NCBI RefSeq assembly: GCF_900215145.1
Contig: NZ_OBDO01000011.1
Coordinates: 62,001 to 126,000, forward strand
Origin: Geodermatophilus sabuli
GTDB taxonomy: Bacteria; Actinomycetota; Actinomycetes; Mycobacteriales; Geodermatophilaceae
Direction of reading: 5' to 3'
Length of the DNA stretch: 64,000 nt
Under the pieces are notes generated by a model. The model was not told the DNA's origin and did no database searches. It worked only from the letters and a program-made list of their open reading frames with translations. Made by a program: the position numbers and the translations under genes. This document shows, piece by piece, positions 15,889-23,660 of the stretch; within the stretch, counting starts at the first letter, position 1; each line of letters starts with the position of its first letter.

Positions 15889-16908
15889 ATGATCATCGAC
15901 TGCCACGGCCACTACACCACCGCACCGGCACCGCACACCGCCTGGCGCGAGGAGCAGACGGCGGCGTTCGGCGCGGACGAGGAGCCGCCGCCCTACCCGC
16001 AGATCTCCGACGACGAGATCCGCGAGACGATCGAGGGCAGCCAGCTGCGGCTGATGGACGAGCGCGGCATCGACCTGACCGTGTTCTCGCCGCGCGCCTC
16101 GGCGATGGGCCACCACGTCGGCGACCAGGCGATGAGCACCCGCTGGGCGCAGGTGAACAACGACCTCGTCGCCCGGGTGGTGGAGCTGTACCCGGACAGG
16201 TTCATCGGGGTCGGCCAGCTCCCACAGTCGCCCGGCGTCCCGATCGAGCACTCCGTCGCCGAACTGCGGCGCTGCGTGGAGGAGCTCGGTTTCGTGGGGT
16301 GCAACCTCAACCCCGACCCCAGCGGTGGCAACTGGACGGCGGCACCGCTGACCGACCGCAGCTGGTACCCGTTCTACGAGGCGATGGTCGAGCTGGACGT
16401 GCCGGCCATGGTGCACGTCTCCGCGGTGACCAACGAGAACTTCCACGCCACCGGGTCGCACTACCTCAACGCCGACACCACGGCGTTCATGCAGTTCGTG
16501 CAGGCGGACCTGTTCCGGGACCTCCCGGACCTCCGCTTCGTCATCCCGCACGGTGGTGGCGCGGTGCCCTACCACTGGGGCCGCTTCCGGGGGCTCGCCG
16601 ACATGCTCGGCCGGCCGGCCGTCGAGGAGGCGGTGATGAGGAACGTCTTCTTCGACACCTGCGTGTACCACCAGCCGGGGATCGACCTCCTGTTCGAGGT
16701 GATCGACGTCGACAACATCCTCTTCGGCTCCGAGATGGTCGGCGCGGTCCGGGGGATCGACCCCCGGACCGGCAACTACTTCGACGACACCCGGCGCTAC
16801 GTCGAGGCGCTGGACCTGACACCCGAGGACCGCGAGAAGGTGTTCGAGGGCAACGTCCGCCGGGTGTACCCGCGGCTCAACGCCGCCCTGGAGAACCGCA
16901 CCCGCTGA
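15889..16908 (+). CDS. ligJ: Amidohydrolase family protein, 4-oxalomesaconate hydratase-like (LigJ)
   Basis: A 339-residue TIM-barrel amidohydrolase. It opens MIIDCHGHYT with the HxH metal motif (His6, His8), has VPAMVHVSAVT and the FVIPHGGGAVPYHWGR block, and matches LigJ, which hydrates 4-oxalomesaconate to 4-carboxy-4-hydroxy-2-oxoadipate in protocatechuate 4,5-cleavage. GAGGGG lies 9 bases before the ATG at 15889. The next enzyme in that pathway (the aldolase) and the tautomerase before it are only present as the chimera at 14803-15063, so LigJ appears stranded unless other copies exist. An alternative is a generic cyclic decarboxylase (ACMSD-like). Confidence 0.85.
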   Translation: MIIDCHGHYTTAPAPHTAWREEQTAAFGADEEPPPYPQISDDEIRETIEGSQLRLMDERGIDLTVFSPRASAMGHHVGDQAMSTRWAQVNNDLVARVVELYPDRFIGVGQLPQSPGVPIEHSVAELRRCVEELGFVGCNLNPDPSGGNWTAAPLTDRSWYPFYEAMVELDVPAMVHVSAVTNENFHATGSHYLNADTTAFMQFVQADLFRDLPDLRFVIPHGGGAVPYHWGRFRGLADMLGRPAVEEAVMRNVFFDTCVYHQPGIDLLFEVIDVDNILFGSEMVGAVRGIDPRTGNYFDDTRRYVEALDLTPEDREKVFEGNVRRVYPRLNAALENRTR

Positions 16909-16953
16909 GGGGCCGCCACGCAGATCGACGCCGGCCGACCCCCGCCCCGACGA

Positions 16954-16992
16954 CACCGACGCCCCGCCGGGGAACCGGGCGGGGCGTCGGTG
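16954..16992. terminator. Bidirectional hairpin terminator
   Basis: A 15-bp perfect stem (16954-16968 with 16978-16992; CACCGACGCCCCGCC and its complement) with a 9-base loop, between the converging ends of ligJ and pckG. Confidence 0.8.
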
Positions 16993-17013
16993 TTCTCGTC
17001 TCGGGGTGGGGCG

Positions 17014-18852
17014 TCAGTCCTGTTCGTCGAGGGCCGCCGCGACGCGGCGGTGGGCCTCCCAGATCTCCTCCGGCAGCCCCTGGAACGCCGACAGGTGCTC
17101 CTCGCGGTACGCCATCTCCTGCCGCCACCGCACGGTGTCGATGCTGAGGATCGTCTCGAGGTCCTCGGGGGTGATGTCGACGCCCTCGAGCTCGAGCTCG
17201 TCCTCGGTGGGCACGACCCCGACCGGGGTCTGCCTACCGGTGACCTCGCCGTCCCGGAGGCGCATGAGCCACAGCAGGGGGCGCAGGTTGTCGCGGTAGC
17301 CCGGCCACAGGAACCGGCCGTCCTCGCCCCGCTGGAACCAGTTGACGTGGGCGAAGATCGGCTGGTTCGTCGCGGCGCCGATCACCTTGAGCCAGTGCGC
17401 GGCGTACCGACCCTCGGGGTAGGACATGAACGGGCGCATCGACATGGGGTCGTAGCGCAGGACGCCCTCGGTGCCCTCCGCGGCGAAGGTGGCCTCCGCG
17501 CCCAGGGTGAGCCCGTCGTAGACGCCCTCGGCGAGGTCGGTGATGGCCCGGATCAGCGGCTCGCGGTCCCGGGTGCGCCCACCGAAGATGATCCCGTCGA
17601 TCGGGACGCCCTTGGGGTTCTCGTAGTCCTCCGCGATGTTCGGCACGTTGGCCAGCGTGGTGGTGAACCGGCTGTTCGGGTGCGCCCACGGGGCGTCCTT
17701 GGCGTCCGCCGGACGCTCGGAGATCAGCTGCCCGGCCCAGTCCCGCCACCCGGTGGGGTCGGCCGGCGGCCGGGGGGTCTTGCCCTCCCACCAGACCTCG
17801 CCGGTGTCCTCGTTGTAGGCGACGTTGGTGAAGATCGTGCCGGTGCCCTCGGCGATGGCGTCGACGGCGGTCGGGTTGGTCACCTCGTTGGTGTCCTTGG
17901 CGACCCCGAACGCGCCGAACTCGGGGTTGATCCCGTAGACCCGGCCGTCCTCGGGGTCCACCCGCAGCCACGCGATGTCGTCGCCGTAGAAGGAGACGTG
18001 GTAGCGGTCCCCGAGGGCGTCGGGCGCCAGCATCATCGCCAGGTTCGTCTTGCCCGAGGCGCTCGGGAAGCCACCGCAGATGTGGTAGGTGCGACCGGTC
18101 TGCTTGTCGGTGATCCCCAGCAGCATGAACTGCTCGGCGAGGAACTCACCCGACGCCCAGCCGTCGTAGGCCGCCTGCCGCAGGCCGTGGGCGATCTTGC
18201 CCAGCAACGCGTTGCCGCCGTAGGAGGAGCCGTAGTGCAGGATCGTCCGCTCGTCGGCGACGGTGACGAAGTACCGCTGGTCGTCCTCGGTCCCGTGGCC
18301 GAGGTTCTCCAGGTCGCCGGTGACGTGCACGGCGCGGACGAAGCTGTCCTGGTCGGCGAGGTCGTTGATGTGGTCGACCCCGACGCGCGCCATGCGGATC
18401 ATGTGCAGCACGACCGTGCGCGTGTCGGTGAGCTCGACGCCGGCGGCGTAGGGCTCCAGCGGCGAGCCGGGCGGGGCCATCAGGTAGGGGACGACGTACA
18501 TCGTCTTGCCCGCCGACTTGCCCCGCATCCGCTCCTCGAGCAGCGGGCGCATCTCCTGCGCGGGGCGCCAGTTGTTGTAGACGCCCTTGTCGGCGGGGTT
18601 GTTCGTGGCGACGACCGTGCGCTCCTCGGAGCGGGCGGTGTCCTTGGGGTGGCTGCGCGAGTAGTAGCGTCCCTCGCCCGCGGGCAGGAGCTCGCCGGCG
18701 TCCAGCGCCTCCTGGATCAGGCGGGCGTCGTCGGAGGCGTTGACCACCTCGATCCGCTCGGCTCCGGTCAGCTCGGCGTACCGGTGCACGAACTCGCGCA
18801 CGCGGGCGTTCTTCAGTCCTGCGTCGTCCAGCACGGCGTCAATGGCGGCCAC
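17014..18852 (-). CDS. pckG: Phosphoenolpyruvate carboxykinase (GTP)
   Basis: A 612-residue GTP-dependent PEPCK, converting oxaloacetate and GTP to PEP and CO2 at the entry to gluconeogenesis in the cytosol. The P-loop FPSASGKTNL (262-271), the YGGNALLGKI block (211-220) and VTNPTAVDAI are diagnostic, and the length is that of actinobacterial and animal GTP-PEPCKs. GTG start at 18852 with GGAGAAGG about 8 bases upstream. It is monocistronic, with a terminator after it. It would serve growth on the acids and aromatic products that this region's catabolic genes feed into the TCA cycle. Confidence 0.98.
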   Translation of the reverse strand: MAAIDAVLDDAGLKNARVREFVHRYAELTGAERIEVVNASDDARLIQEALDAGELLPAGEGRYYSRSHPKDTARSEERTVVATNNPADKGVYNNWRPAQEMRPLLEERMRGKSAGKTMYVVPYLMAPPGSPLEPYAAGVELTDTRTVVLHMIRMARVGVDHINDLADQDSFVRAVHVTGDLENLGHGTEDDQRYFVTVADERTILHYGSSYGGNALLGKIAHGLRQAAYDGWASGEFLAEQFMLLGITDKQTGRTYHICGGFPSASGKTNLAMMLAPDALGDRYHVSFYGDDIAWLRVDPEDGRVYGINPEFGAFGVAKDTNEVTNPTAVDAIAEGTGTIFTNVAYNEDTGEVWWEGKTPRPPADPTGWRDWAGQLISERPADAKDAPWAHPNSRFTTTLANVPNIAEDYENPKGVPIDGIIFGGRTRDREPLIRAITDLAEGVYDGLTLGAEATFAAEGTEGVLRYDPMSMRPFMSYPEGRYAAHWLKVIGAATNQPIFAHVNWFQRGEDGRFLWPGYRDNLRPLLWLMRLRDGEVTGRQTPVGVVPTEDELELEGVDITPEDLETILSIDTVRWRQEMAYREEHLSAFQGLPEEIWEAHRRVAAALDEQD

Positions 18853-18932
18853 GACCCACCTTCTCCCTCACCCGGAACTCCCGCCACCGCACCACCCGAT
18901 CGGGCGCGGTGGGGGCCTGCTGACCGGCAAAC

Positions 18933-19652
18933 CTAACGGAGCGCTGCCGGCGTCTCGCCGGGGGCGGCACGACGGGACCGGCGGCCGGCGAGGTACCACT
19001 CCGCGACCAGCAGGTTGGGCACCCAGGAGAGGAAGGGCACCAGCAGGTAGGCGCGGTCGAACGCGACCGCGGCGTCCACGCCGGCCACGGCGGTCTGACC
19101 GCTGATCAGCACGAGCAGCCACAGCCGGAGGGTGACCGCGGCATAGGTCAGGGCGAAGGTCCGCACCATCCAGCGTCGGTGGGTGACGACGTCCCGGCGC
19201 CGGATGGCCCGGAAGGCCGTGGCGGCGCAGCCCAGCCACAGGACCGCCAGCAGGCCGAAGCCGGCGGTCCCGACCGGGCCGGCGAGGTTGTGCGGCGCGA
19301 GGACGAGCCCGGCGACGCCGGCGACCGCGATCGCCGCGACCGTGACCCGCCCGAGGACCCGGTGCACCTGCGGAGCCCGGGCCCGCAGCCGCGTCGCGAA
19401 CTGCAGCGGCGAGAGCAGCAGGGCGAGCCCGCCGGCCCCCACGTGCAGGTAGAGGGCCAGCTGGACCAGCGGGGAGCGGTCGGCGTAGGTGGCCGCCACC
19501 TCCAGGCCGTCGAGTTCGCCCAGCGGGTTGAGCAGGTACGGCAGCGGTGCGAACACGGCGATCGCGAGCGCGCTGAGCGCGATCCACCAGTAGGCGCCGC
19601 GGGTGCGCCAGGTCGACGGCCGGGGCGACGTCGCGGGTGCGGTCAGGGTCAT
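18933..19652 (-). CDS. DUF2306 membrane protein
   Basis: A 239-residue integral membrane protein with about seven hydrophobic segments (about 20-40, 70-90, 105-125, 130-150, 170-195, 200-215), and conserved histidines (HVGAGGLALLLSP, QVHRVLGRV, VTHRRWMVR). This matches DUF2306, whose members look like cytochrome-b561-type haem proteins; the paired His in helices would be haem ligands, but that is inference. GGAG precedes the ATG at 19652. Its only close same-strand neighbours are the aldO unit upstream. Confidence 0.8.
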   Translation of the reverse strand: MTLTAPATSPRPSTWRTRGAYWWIALSALAIAVFAPLPYLLNPLGELDGLEVAATYADRSPLVQLALYLHVGAGGLALLLSPLQFATRLRARAPQVHRVLGRVTVAAIAVAGVAGLVLAPHNLAGPVGTAGFGLLAVLWLGCAATAFRAIRRRDVVTHRRWMVRTFALTYAAVTLRLWLLVLISGQTAVAGVDAAVAFDRAYLLVPFLSWVPNLLVAEWYLAGRRSRRAAPGETPAALR

Positions 19653-19840
19653 GCGGGGGCTCCGTGCTCGCCGTGTGCCGGTCCCCGTGCGCCGCCGAGG
19701 GTCGGCGCGCCCCGGGACCCCCGCCAGGGCCCAAGGTCGCCAGGTCCCGAGGTCACCGAGGCCCGCTCCCGGCGGGTCTCGGTGACGCTGGAGGAGCTGG
19801 TGGGCCTCCGGCTCGGGCCGGCCGGCGTGCTGCCGCCGGC

Positions 19841-21106
19841 TCAGCGACCGAGCACCCTCTCCTCCAGCCAGTCGTTGCGGAAGGCGCCGCGGGGGTCGAG
19901 CCGCTGCACCAGGTCGACGAAGTCCGCGTGCCGCTCGTACAGCGGGGCGATCCTGGTGGCGCCGGACCGGAACACCTTCCCCCAGTGCGGGCGCGCCCCG
20001 AACGGGTCCAGCGCCGCCTCCAGGTCGGTCAGGACGTCGAGGACCCCCGCCGGATCCCGTCGCCAGGTGAAGTGCAGGGCGACGCAGTCGTGGCCGTACG
20101 CGGTGCTCAGCCACAGCCGGTCGGCCGCGACGGTGCGGATCTCGCAGGTCAGCAGCAGCGGCCGGATCCGCGCCGCGATCGCGCGGACAGCGGTGATCGC
20201 CTCGACGGCGCGGGAGGAGTGGAGCAGGTACTCCGACTGGAGCTCGTCCCCGACGCTCGGGGTGAAGCCCATCCGGAAGTGCGGCAACCGGTCCGACCAC
20301 GGCCCCGGCCGGCCCAGCTGCGGCGTGCACGGCGTCGGGTCCAGGCCGACCACGGGGTTCCGGTCGACGACCGCGGGGACGGCGCCGAAGAGGTCGCCGT
20401 CCGGTGCGCCGTCCCGGTCGGTCCGGGACTTCACCCAGATCATCTCCACGTCCTCGCCCCAGAGCGTGAAGAGACTGACGCTGTAGCCGCAGCCGACGAC
20501 CTCGTCGAAGTGCTCGGACAGGGCGTCCCAGGACAGTCCCTCGAACACCCGCTGTGCCACCTCGAACGCCGGCTCGACGTCGAGCGTGAGGCGGGTGACC
20601 GCGCCGAGGGCACCCAGGCCCACGACCATCCCGTCGAAGTCCGCGTCCCCGCGGGCCATCCGGACCACCTCCCCGTCGGAGGTGACCACCTCCAGCGCCG
20701 CGACGGCGGTGGCCAGGTTGCCGTTGGTCACGCCGGAGCCGTGGGTGGCCGTCGCGACGGCGCCCGCGACGGAGATGTGGGGGAGCGAGGCGGTGTTGTG
20801 CAGGGCGGCCCCGGCGTCGCGCAGGACCTCGGCCAGCTCGCCGTACCGGACGCCCCCGCCCAGGGTCACCGTGCCGCCGTCGAGGTCGACGTCGATGCCG
20901 GCGAGCGGGGACGCCGCGGCCGAGACGGCCTCCAGCGAGAGGAGCTCCGCGGAGTCGGCGATGCCGGTGAACGAGTGCCGGGAGCCCAGCACGCGGATGC
21001 GCGGGGCGGCGGCGACGATCTCCTGCACCTGCTCGAGGGTCGTCGGCCGGTGCAGCCGCCGCGCCCGGTAGGTGTGGTTGCCGGCCCAGTTGGTCCCCGC
21101 GGTCAC
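19841..21106 (-). CDS. aldO: FAD-dependent alditol oxidase (AldO/xylitol oxidase-like)
   Basis: A 421-residue VAO-family flavoprotein closely resembling Streptomyces AldO, which oxidises xylitol or sorbitol at C1 using O2 and makes H2O2. The FAD domain has RIRVLGSRHSFTGIADS (covalent His near residue 44), LPHISVAGAVATATHGSG and GALGAVTRLTL; the C-terminal HWGKVFRSG and FRNDWLEERVLG are the ALO-type substrate/FAD-cap motifs. GTG start at 21106 overlaps the STAS-like gene by 4 bases, so translation is coupled. Sugar acids made from its aldose products could feed the 33-45 kb catabolic cluster, though they are far apart. Confidence 0.9.
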   Translation of the reverse strand: MTAGTNWAGNHTYRARRLHRPTTLEQVQEIVAAAPRIRVLGSRHSFTGIADSAELLSLEAVSAAASPLAGIDVDLDGGTVTLGGGVRYGELAEVLRDAGAALHNTASLPHISVAGAVATATHGSGVTNGNLATAVAALEVVTSDGEVVRMARGDADFDGMVVGLGALGAVTRLTLDVEPAFEVAQRVFEGLSWDALSEHFDEVVGCGYSVSLFTLWGEDVEMIWVKSRTDRDGAPDGDLFGAVPAVVDRNPVVGLDPTPCTPQLGRPGPWSDRLPHFRMGFTPSVGDELQSEYLLHSSRAVEAITAVRAIAARIRPLLLTCEIRTVAADRLWLSTAYGHDCVALHFTWRRDPAGVLDVLTDLEAALDPFGARPHWGKVFRSGATRIAPLYERHADFVDLVQRLDPRGAFRNDWLEERVLGR

Positions 21107-21450
21107 GGCGGGACGCTACCGGGGGGCGCGGGCGGTCGGCGTCGGCCCGGCAGTGCCGTGGCGAGCACCCGGTCCACCAGCGGGGAGCGGCGCACCGTCA
21201 CCGGCCGGCCGGCGCGCTCCGCGGCGTCGAGGTGGTCCAGCAGCAGTTCCACCGCGGGCGCCGACAGGCCGGTCACCGAGCCGGCGTCGATCGCCTCGAC
21301 CCGGGCGGGCTCGCGGCCGTAGCGCCGCAGGAAGGACTCGACCGCGGCGGCGTCGACGTCGCCGGCCAGGCACAGCACCCGCCCGCCGGCGGTGTTGAGC
21401 AGGCGGACGACGCCGCGGGCGGTGGCGCTGTCGGGCGGCGCAGGAGGCAC
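21103..21450 (-). CDS. STAS-like small protein coupled to aldO
   Basis: A 115-residue protein whose core (RVLCLAGDVDAAAVESFLRRYG, VEAIDAGSVTGLSAPAVELLLDHLDAAE) has the strand-helix pattern of a STAS domain, with Ser in SVTGLS at the position where antagonists are phosphorylated. The tail is Pro/Arg-rich. GTG at 21450 is chosen because the frame upstream runs into a terminator hairpin; no strong ribosome site is seen. Its TGA overlaps the aldO GTG by 4 bases, so the two proteins are made together, an odd pairing for an anti-sigma-antagonist-like domain and a sugar-alcohol oxidase. Confidence 0.65.
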   Translation of the reverse strand: MPPAPPDSATARGVVRLLNTAGGRVLCLAGDVDAAAVESFLRRYGREPARVEAIDAGSVTGLSAPAVELLLDHLDAAERAGRPVTVRRSPLVDRVLATALPGRRRPPAPPGSVPP

Positions 21451-21487
21451 CGCACCAGTGTGCCGACGACGACCGCGGCCGGGACGG

Positions 21488-21527
21488 CCGGCGGCCCCGC
21501 ACCCGGTGTCGGGTGCGGGGCCGCCGG
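21488..21527. terminator. Hairpin terminator of the 21.6-kb secreted-protein gene
   Basis: An 18-bp perfect stem (21488-21505 with 21510-21527) with a GTGT loop, 65 bases beyond the stop of the minus-strand secreted-protein gene and upstream of the STAS-like gene. Confidence 0.8.
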
Positions 21528-21591
21528 GGACCACGGTGCGGGTCCGGTCGTCAGGCCGCGTCCGCACGGCCGTGCGGGGTGCGGTCCCCGG

Positions 21592-22212
21592 TCACGCCCG
21601 GTAGTTCACGTGCGGGTGGTCCATGTGGTTGGCCGTCGGGCTGCCGCGGTCGGCCATCGCCTTCCAGACGCCGGTCGGCGAGGTGAGGATCCGCTGCTGC
21701 CAGATCACGTACTCGACGCCGAGCTCGTCCCAGTGGGCCAGGTGATGGGCGACGATCGCGTCGCCGAGGGCGGCGTCGGTGCCGACCATGTAGTCCAGCG
21801 CCAGGCCGGACGGGTGGCCGTGCGGGTCGGCGGCGCTGGCGCGGGTGCCGCCGATGGTGATGCCGGCGGCGCCGGGCACGGCCGCGACGACGGCGTCGGC
21901 GGCCGCCTGCGCCCGGGGCTGCACGGCCCCCGCGCTGTTGGTGATCTCCGCGGCGGCGGTCGGGGCCGGGGCGATGGGAGGCAGCGGGGTCGCGACGGGC
22001 TCGGGTGCGACCACGGGGAGCGGTGCCACGGCGGGGGTGGCCGGGGCCACCGCCACGGCCGACTGGGCGGCGCCGGTCCAGTCGTGGGTGGTGGCGGCGC
22101 TGGCCGGGGAGCTGAGGACGCCGAGGCCGACGACGGTGGCGCCGGCTGCGACGGGTACGCCCGCGAGGGCCTTCTTGGTGCGGACGTAACGGGGTGCGCG
22201 GTGCTTTGCCAT
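21592..22212 (-). CDS. Secreted protein with ARB_07466-type C-terminal domain, c-di-AMP-riboswitch controlled
   Basis: A 206-residue exported protein: basic start MAKHRAPRYVRTKK, hydrophobic core and AXA cleavage site (SSPASAATT, about residues 33-42), a Pro/Ala/Val-rich linker (about 45-90), and a C-terminal domain (about 100-206) with GITIGGTRASAADPHGHPSG, ALDYM, HWDELGVEYVIWQQR and NHMDHPHVNYR. His/Asp residues in HPSGLALDYM and HMDHPHV suggest a metallopeptidase-like active site (VanY/M15-like fold). A role in peptidoglycan is inferred from the domain and from the riboswitch. A paralogue with the same domain and riboswitch class lies at 45751-46710. Confidence 0.85.
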   Translation of the reverse strand: MAKHRAPRYVRTKKALAGVPVAAGATVVGLGVLSSPASAATTHDWTGAAQSAVAVAPATPAVAPLPVVAPEPVATPLPPIAPAPTAAAEITNSAGAVQPRAQAAADAVVAAVPGAAGITIGGTRASAADPHGHPSGLALDYMVGTDAALGDAIVAHHLAHWDELGVEYVIWQQRILTSPTGVWKAMADRGSPTANHMDHPHVNYRA

Positions 22213-22221
22213 GGTGGTGTG

Positions 22222-22400
22222 TGATCTCCGATCACCGCCGGCGAGGTGAGCTGTCGGGTTCGGGCGATCGGTGCCCGGCCGCGGTGCGCGGCTTCACCCC
22301 GAGGCGCGCGGAACGCGCCGGGAACGGTGGGTCCCCCACCCCTGCCCTGAGGGTCTGGAGGGCAGCCGGTGGGCAGGGTTTGGCGGACCGGCGCCACGTT
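22222..22400 (-). promoter_or_regulatory. c-di-AMP (ydaO/yuaA) riboswitch
   Basis: The minus-strand leader holds the conserved blocks of the ydaO class in order: GGGGGACCCACCG, then CTCGGGGTGAAGCCGCG, CGATCGCCCGAACCCGACAG, CTCACCTCGCC and a closing GGCGGTGATCGGAGA just before the start codon. In actinobacteria this riboswitch precedes cell-wall hydrolase genes (rpf, NlpC/P60) and turns expression off when c-di-AMP binds. The ends are approximate. Compare the element at 45320-45470, which shares the same blocks. Confidence 0.85.
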
Positions 22401-22639
22401 CACGAGCTGAACGCAGCCGAAACGCTACGTTCTGTCATGTGCAATGTCGCCGTGACGGCGGTCACGGTGACCCGCGGGCGAGGGGAGAAGTGCTGGTCGT
22501 GCAGGGCGGCCCGTACCGGCTCGGTGAGCCGACTCACGGCCGCGCAGAGGCCGGTCCGCGGCCGGCCGCGGGCGCCCGCGGACCGGACGCGTCGCGTCGC
22601 GCGCCTCGCGAAGGGGTGCCCGGCGCGCTGTCGCGGCGC

Positions 22640-23014
22640 TCAGCCGCCGTAGGGGCGGGTGATGACCTCCAGCAGGTGACCGTCGGGGTCGGGCCAGTAG
22701 ACGCCCCGACCGCCGTCGTTGGTGTTGACCTCGCCGGGGCGGCTGCGGAACGGGTCGGCCCAGTGGTCCAGGCCGCGGGCGCGGACCCGGCCGAGGATCG
22801 CGTCGAACTCCTCCTCGGTGACCAGGAACGCGTAGTGCCGCGGGGAGACCTCCGCCTCGTCCATGAAGTCCAGCGAGACGCCGTTGGCGAGGGTCACGAC
22901 GGCGAACGGGCCGAACGGCGTGGGCGGTGGGAGGCCGAGGACGTCGGCGAGGAAGCGCGCCGACTCCTCCTTGTCGGAGGCCGCGACGATGGTGTGGTTC
23001 AGCTGCACGGGCAT
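22640..23014 (-). CDS. VOC family (glyoxalase-like) protein
   Basis: A 124-residue protein with the two beta-alpha-beta-beta-beta modules of the vicinal oxygen chelate fold: LNHTIVAASDKEESARFLADVLGL at the start with a metal-binding His, then HYAFLVTEEEFDAIL, and GRGVYWPDPDGHLLEVITRPY with Glu at the end. The three likely metal ligands (His7, His60-ish, Glu near 118) are kept. The substrate is unknown. GAGGAG precedes the ATG at 23014. It is 74 bases downstream of the MarR gene on the same strand and may be co-transcribed. Confidence 0.88.
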   Translation of the reverse strand: MPVQLNHTIVAASDKEESARFLADVLGLPPPTPFGPFAVVTLANGVSLDFMDEAEVSPRHYAFLVTEEEFDAILGRVRARGLDHWADPFRSRPGEVNTNDGGRGVYWPDPDGHLLEVITRPYGG

Positions 23015-23088
23015 CGGGACTCCTCGCAGGCCGTGCCGGCAGCCAAGCACGCCGGCGGTCCGGCCGGGAGGCCTGCGCGCGCCGCCGC

Positions 23089-23517
23089 TCAGCCGGTGGC
23101 CAGGCGCTCCAGCAGCCGGCGCAGGGTGCGCGCCTCGGCGTCCGACAGCGGGGCCAGCCCGTCGCGCTCGGCGTCGGCGACGCGGGGCGCCAGTGACCGG
23201 CACAGCGCGGACCCCCGCTCGGCGGCGTGCACGAGGACGCGGCGGCGGTCGGCGGCGTCGACGTTGCGGTAGAGGAGCGCGCGCTCCACCAGCCGGTCGA
23301 CGATCCGGGTGAGCGTCGGACCGGTGACGTGCGTGAGCGCGCTCAGGTCGCTCATGGACAGCGGCCCCTGCTCGGTGAGGGTCCTGAGCACGCGCCACTG
23401 GTCCAGGGTCAGGTCGTCGGCGCCGAGGATCTCCTCGAGGCGGGACGTCAGGCCGGAGGCGGCCCGCCGCAGCAGGTCGACGTGGGACGCGGGGCTCCCC
23501 GGACCGTCTGGCCCCAT
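23089..23517 (-). CDS. MarR family transcriptional regulator
   Basis: A 142-residue MarR-type winged-helix repressor: LTLDQWRVLRTLTEQGPLSM leads into the recognition helix LSALTHVTGPTLTRIVDRLVE, and the wing has DAADRRRVLVH. GAGGAGA lies about 6 bases before the ATG at 23517. It is divergent from the AmiC-like gene with 143 bases between them; a short dyad at 23572-23585 near its own putative -10 could be its operator. It may regulate itself, the VOC gene and possibly the formamide operon. Confidence 0.9.
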   Translation of the reverse strand: MGPDGPGSPASHVDLLRRAASGLTSRLEEILGADDLTLDQWRVLRTLTEQGPLSMSDLSALTHVTGPTLTRIVDRLVERALLYRNVDAADRRRVLVHAAERGSALCRSLAPRVADAERDGLAPLSDAEARTLRRLLERLATG

Positions 23518-23571
23518 GCTCGTCTCTCCTCGGCCGCGCACGCTCTTCCCTTGGCCGGGTGAGGTCAGCAT

Positions 23572-23585
23572 AGTGGGCCTCCACT
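23572..23585. promoter_or_regulatory. Candidate MarR operator
   Basis: AGTGG-GCCT-CCACT, a 5-bp dyad with a 4-base centre, overlaps a minus-strand TATGCT (23568-23573) in the divergent MarR/AmiC-like intergenic region. The small half-sites make this tentative. Confidence 0.3.
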
Positions 23586-23660
23586 CGGGGCCCTCGATTC
23601 TCGCAGACCCCCGGGATGCTGCGTTCCTTCGCCGCACGGTTCACGCCGAAGGGGGAATCG

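Noticed and set aside
22401-22639. Small gene or second regulatory RNA upstream of the riboswitch
   Set aside because: No convincing open frame, tRNA or terminator; only weak promoter-like hexamers. It probably contains the riboswitch promoter.
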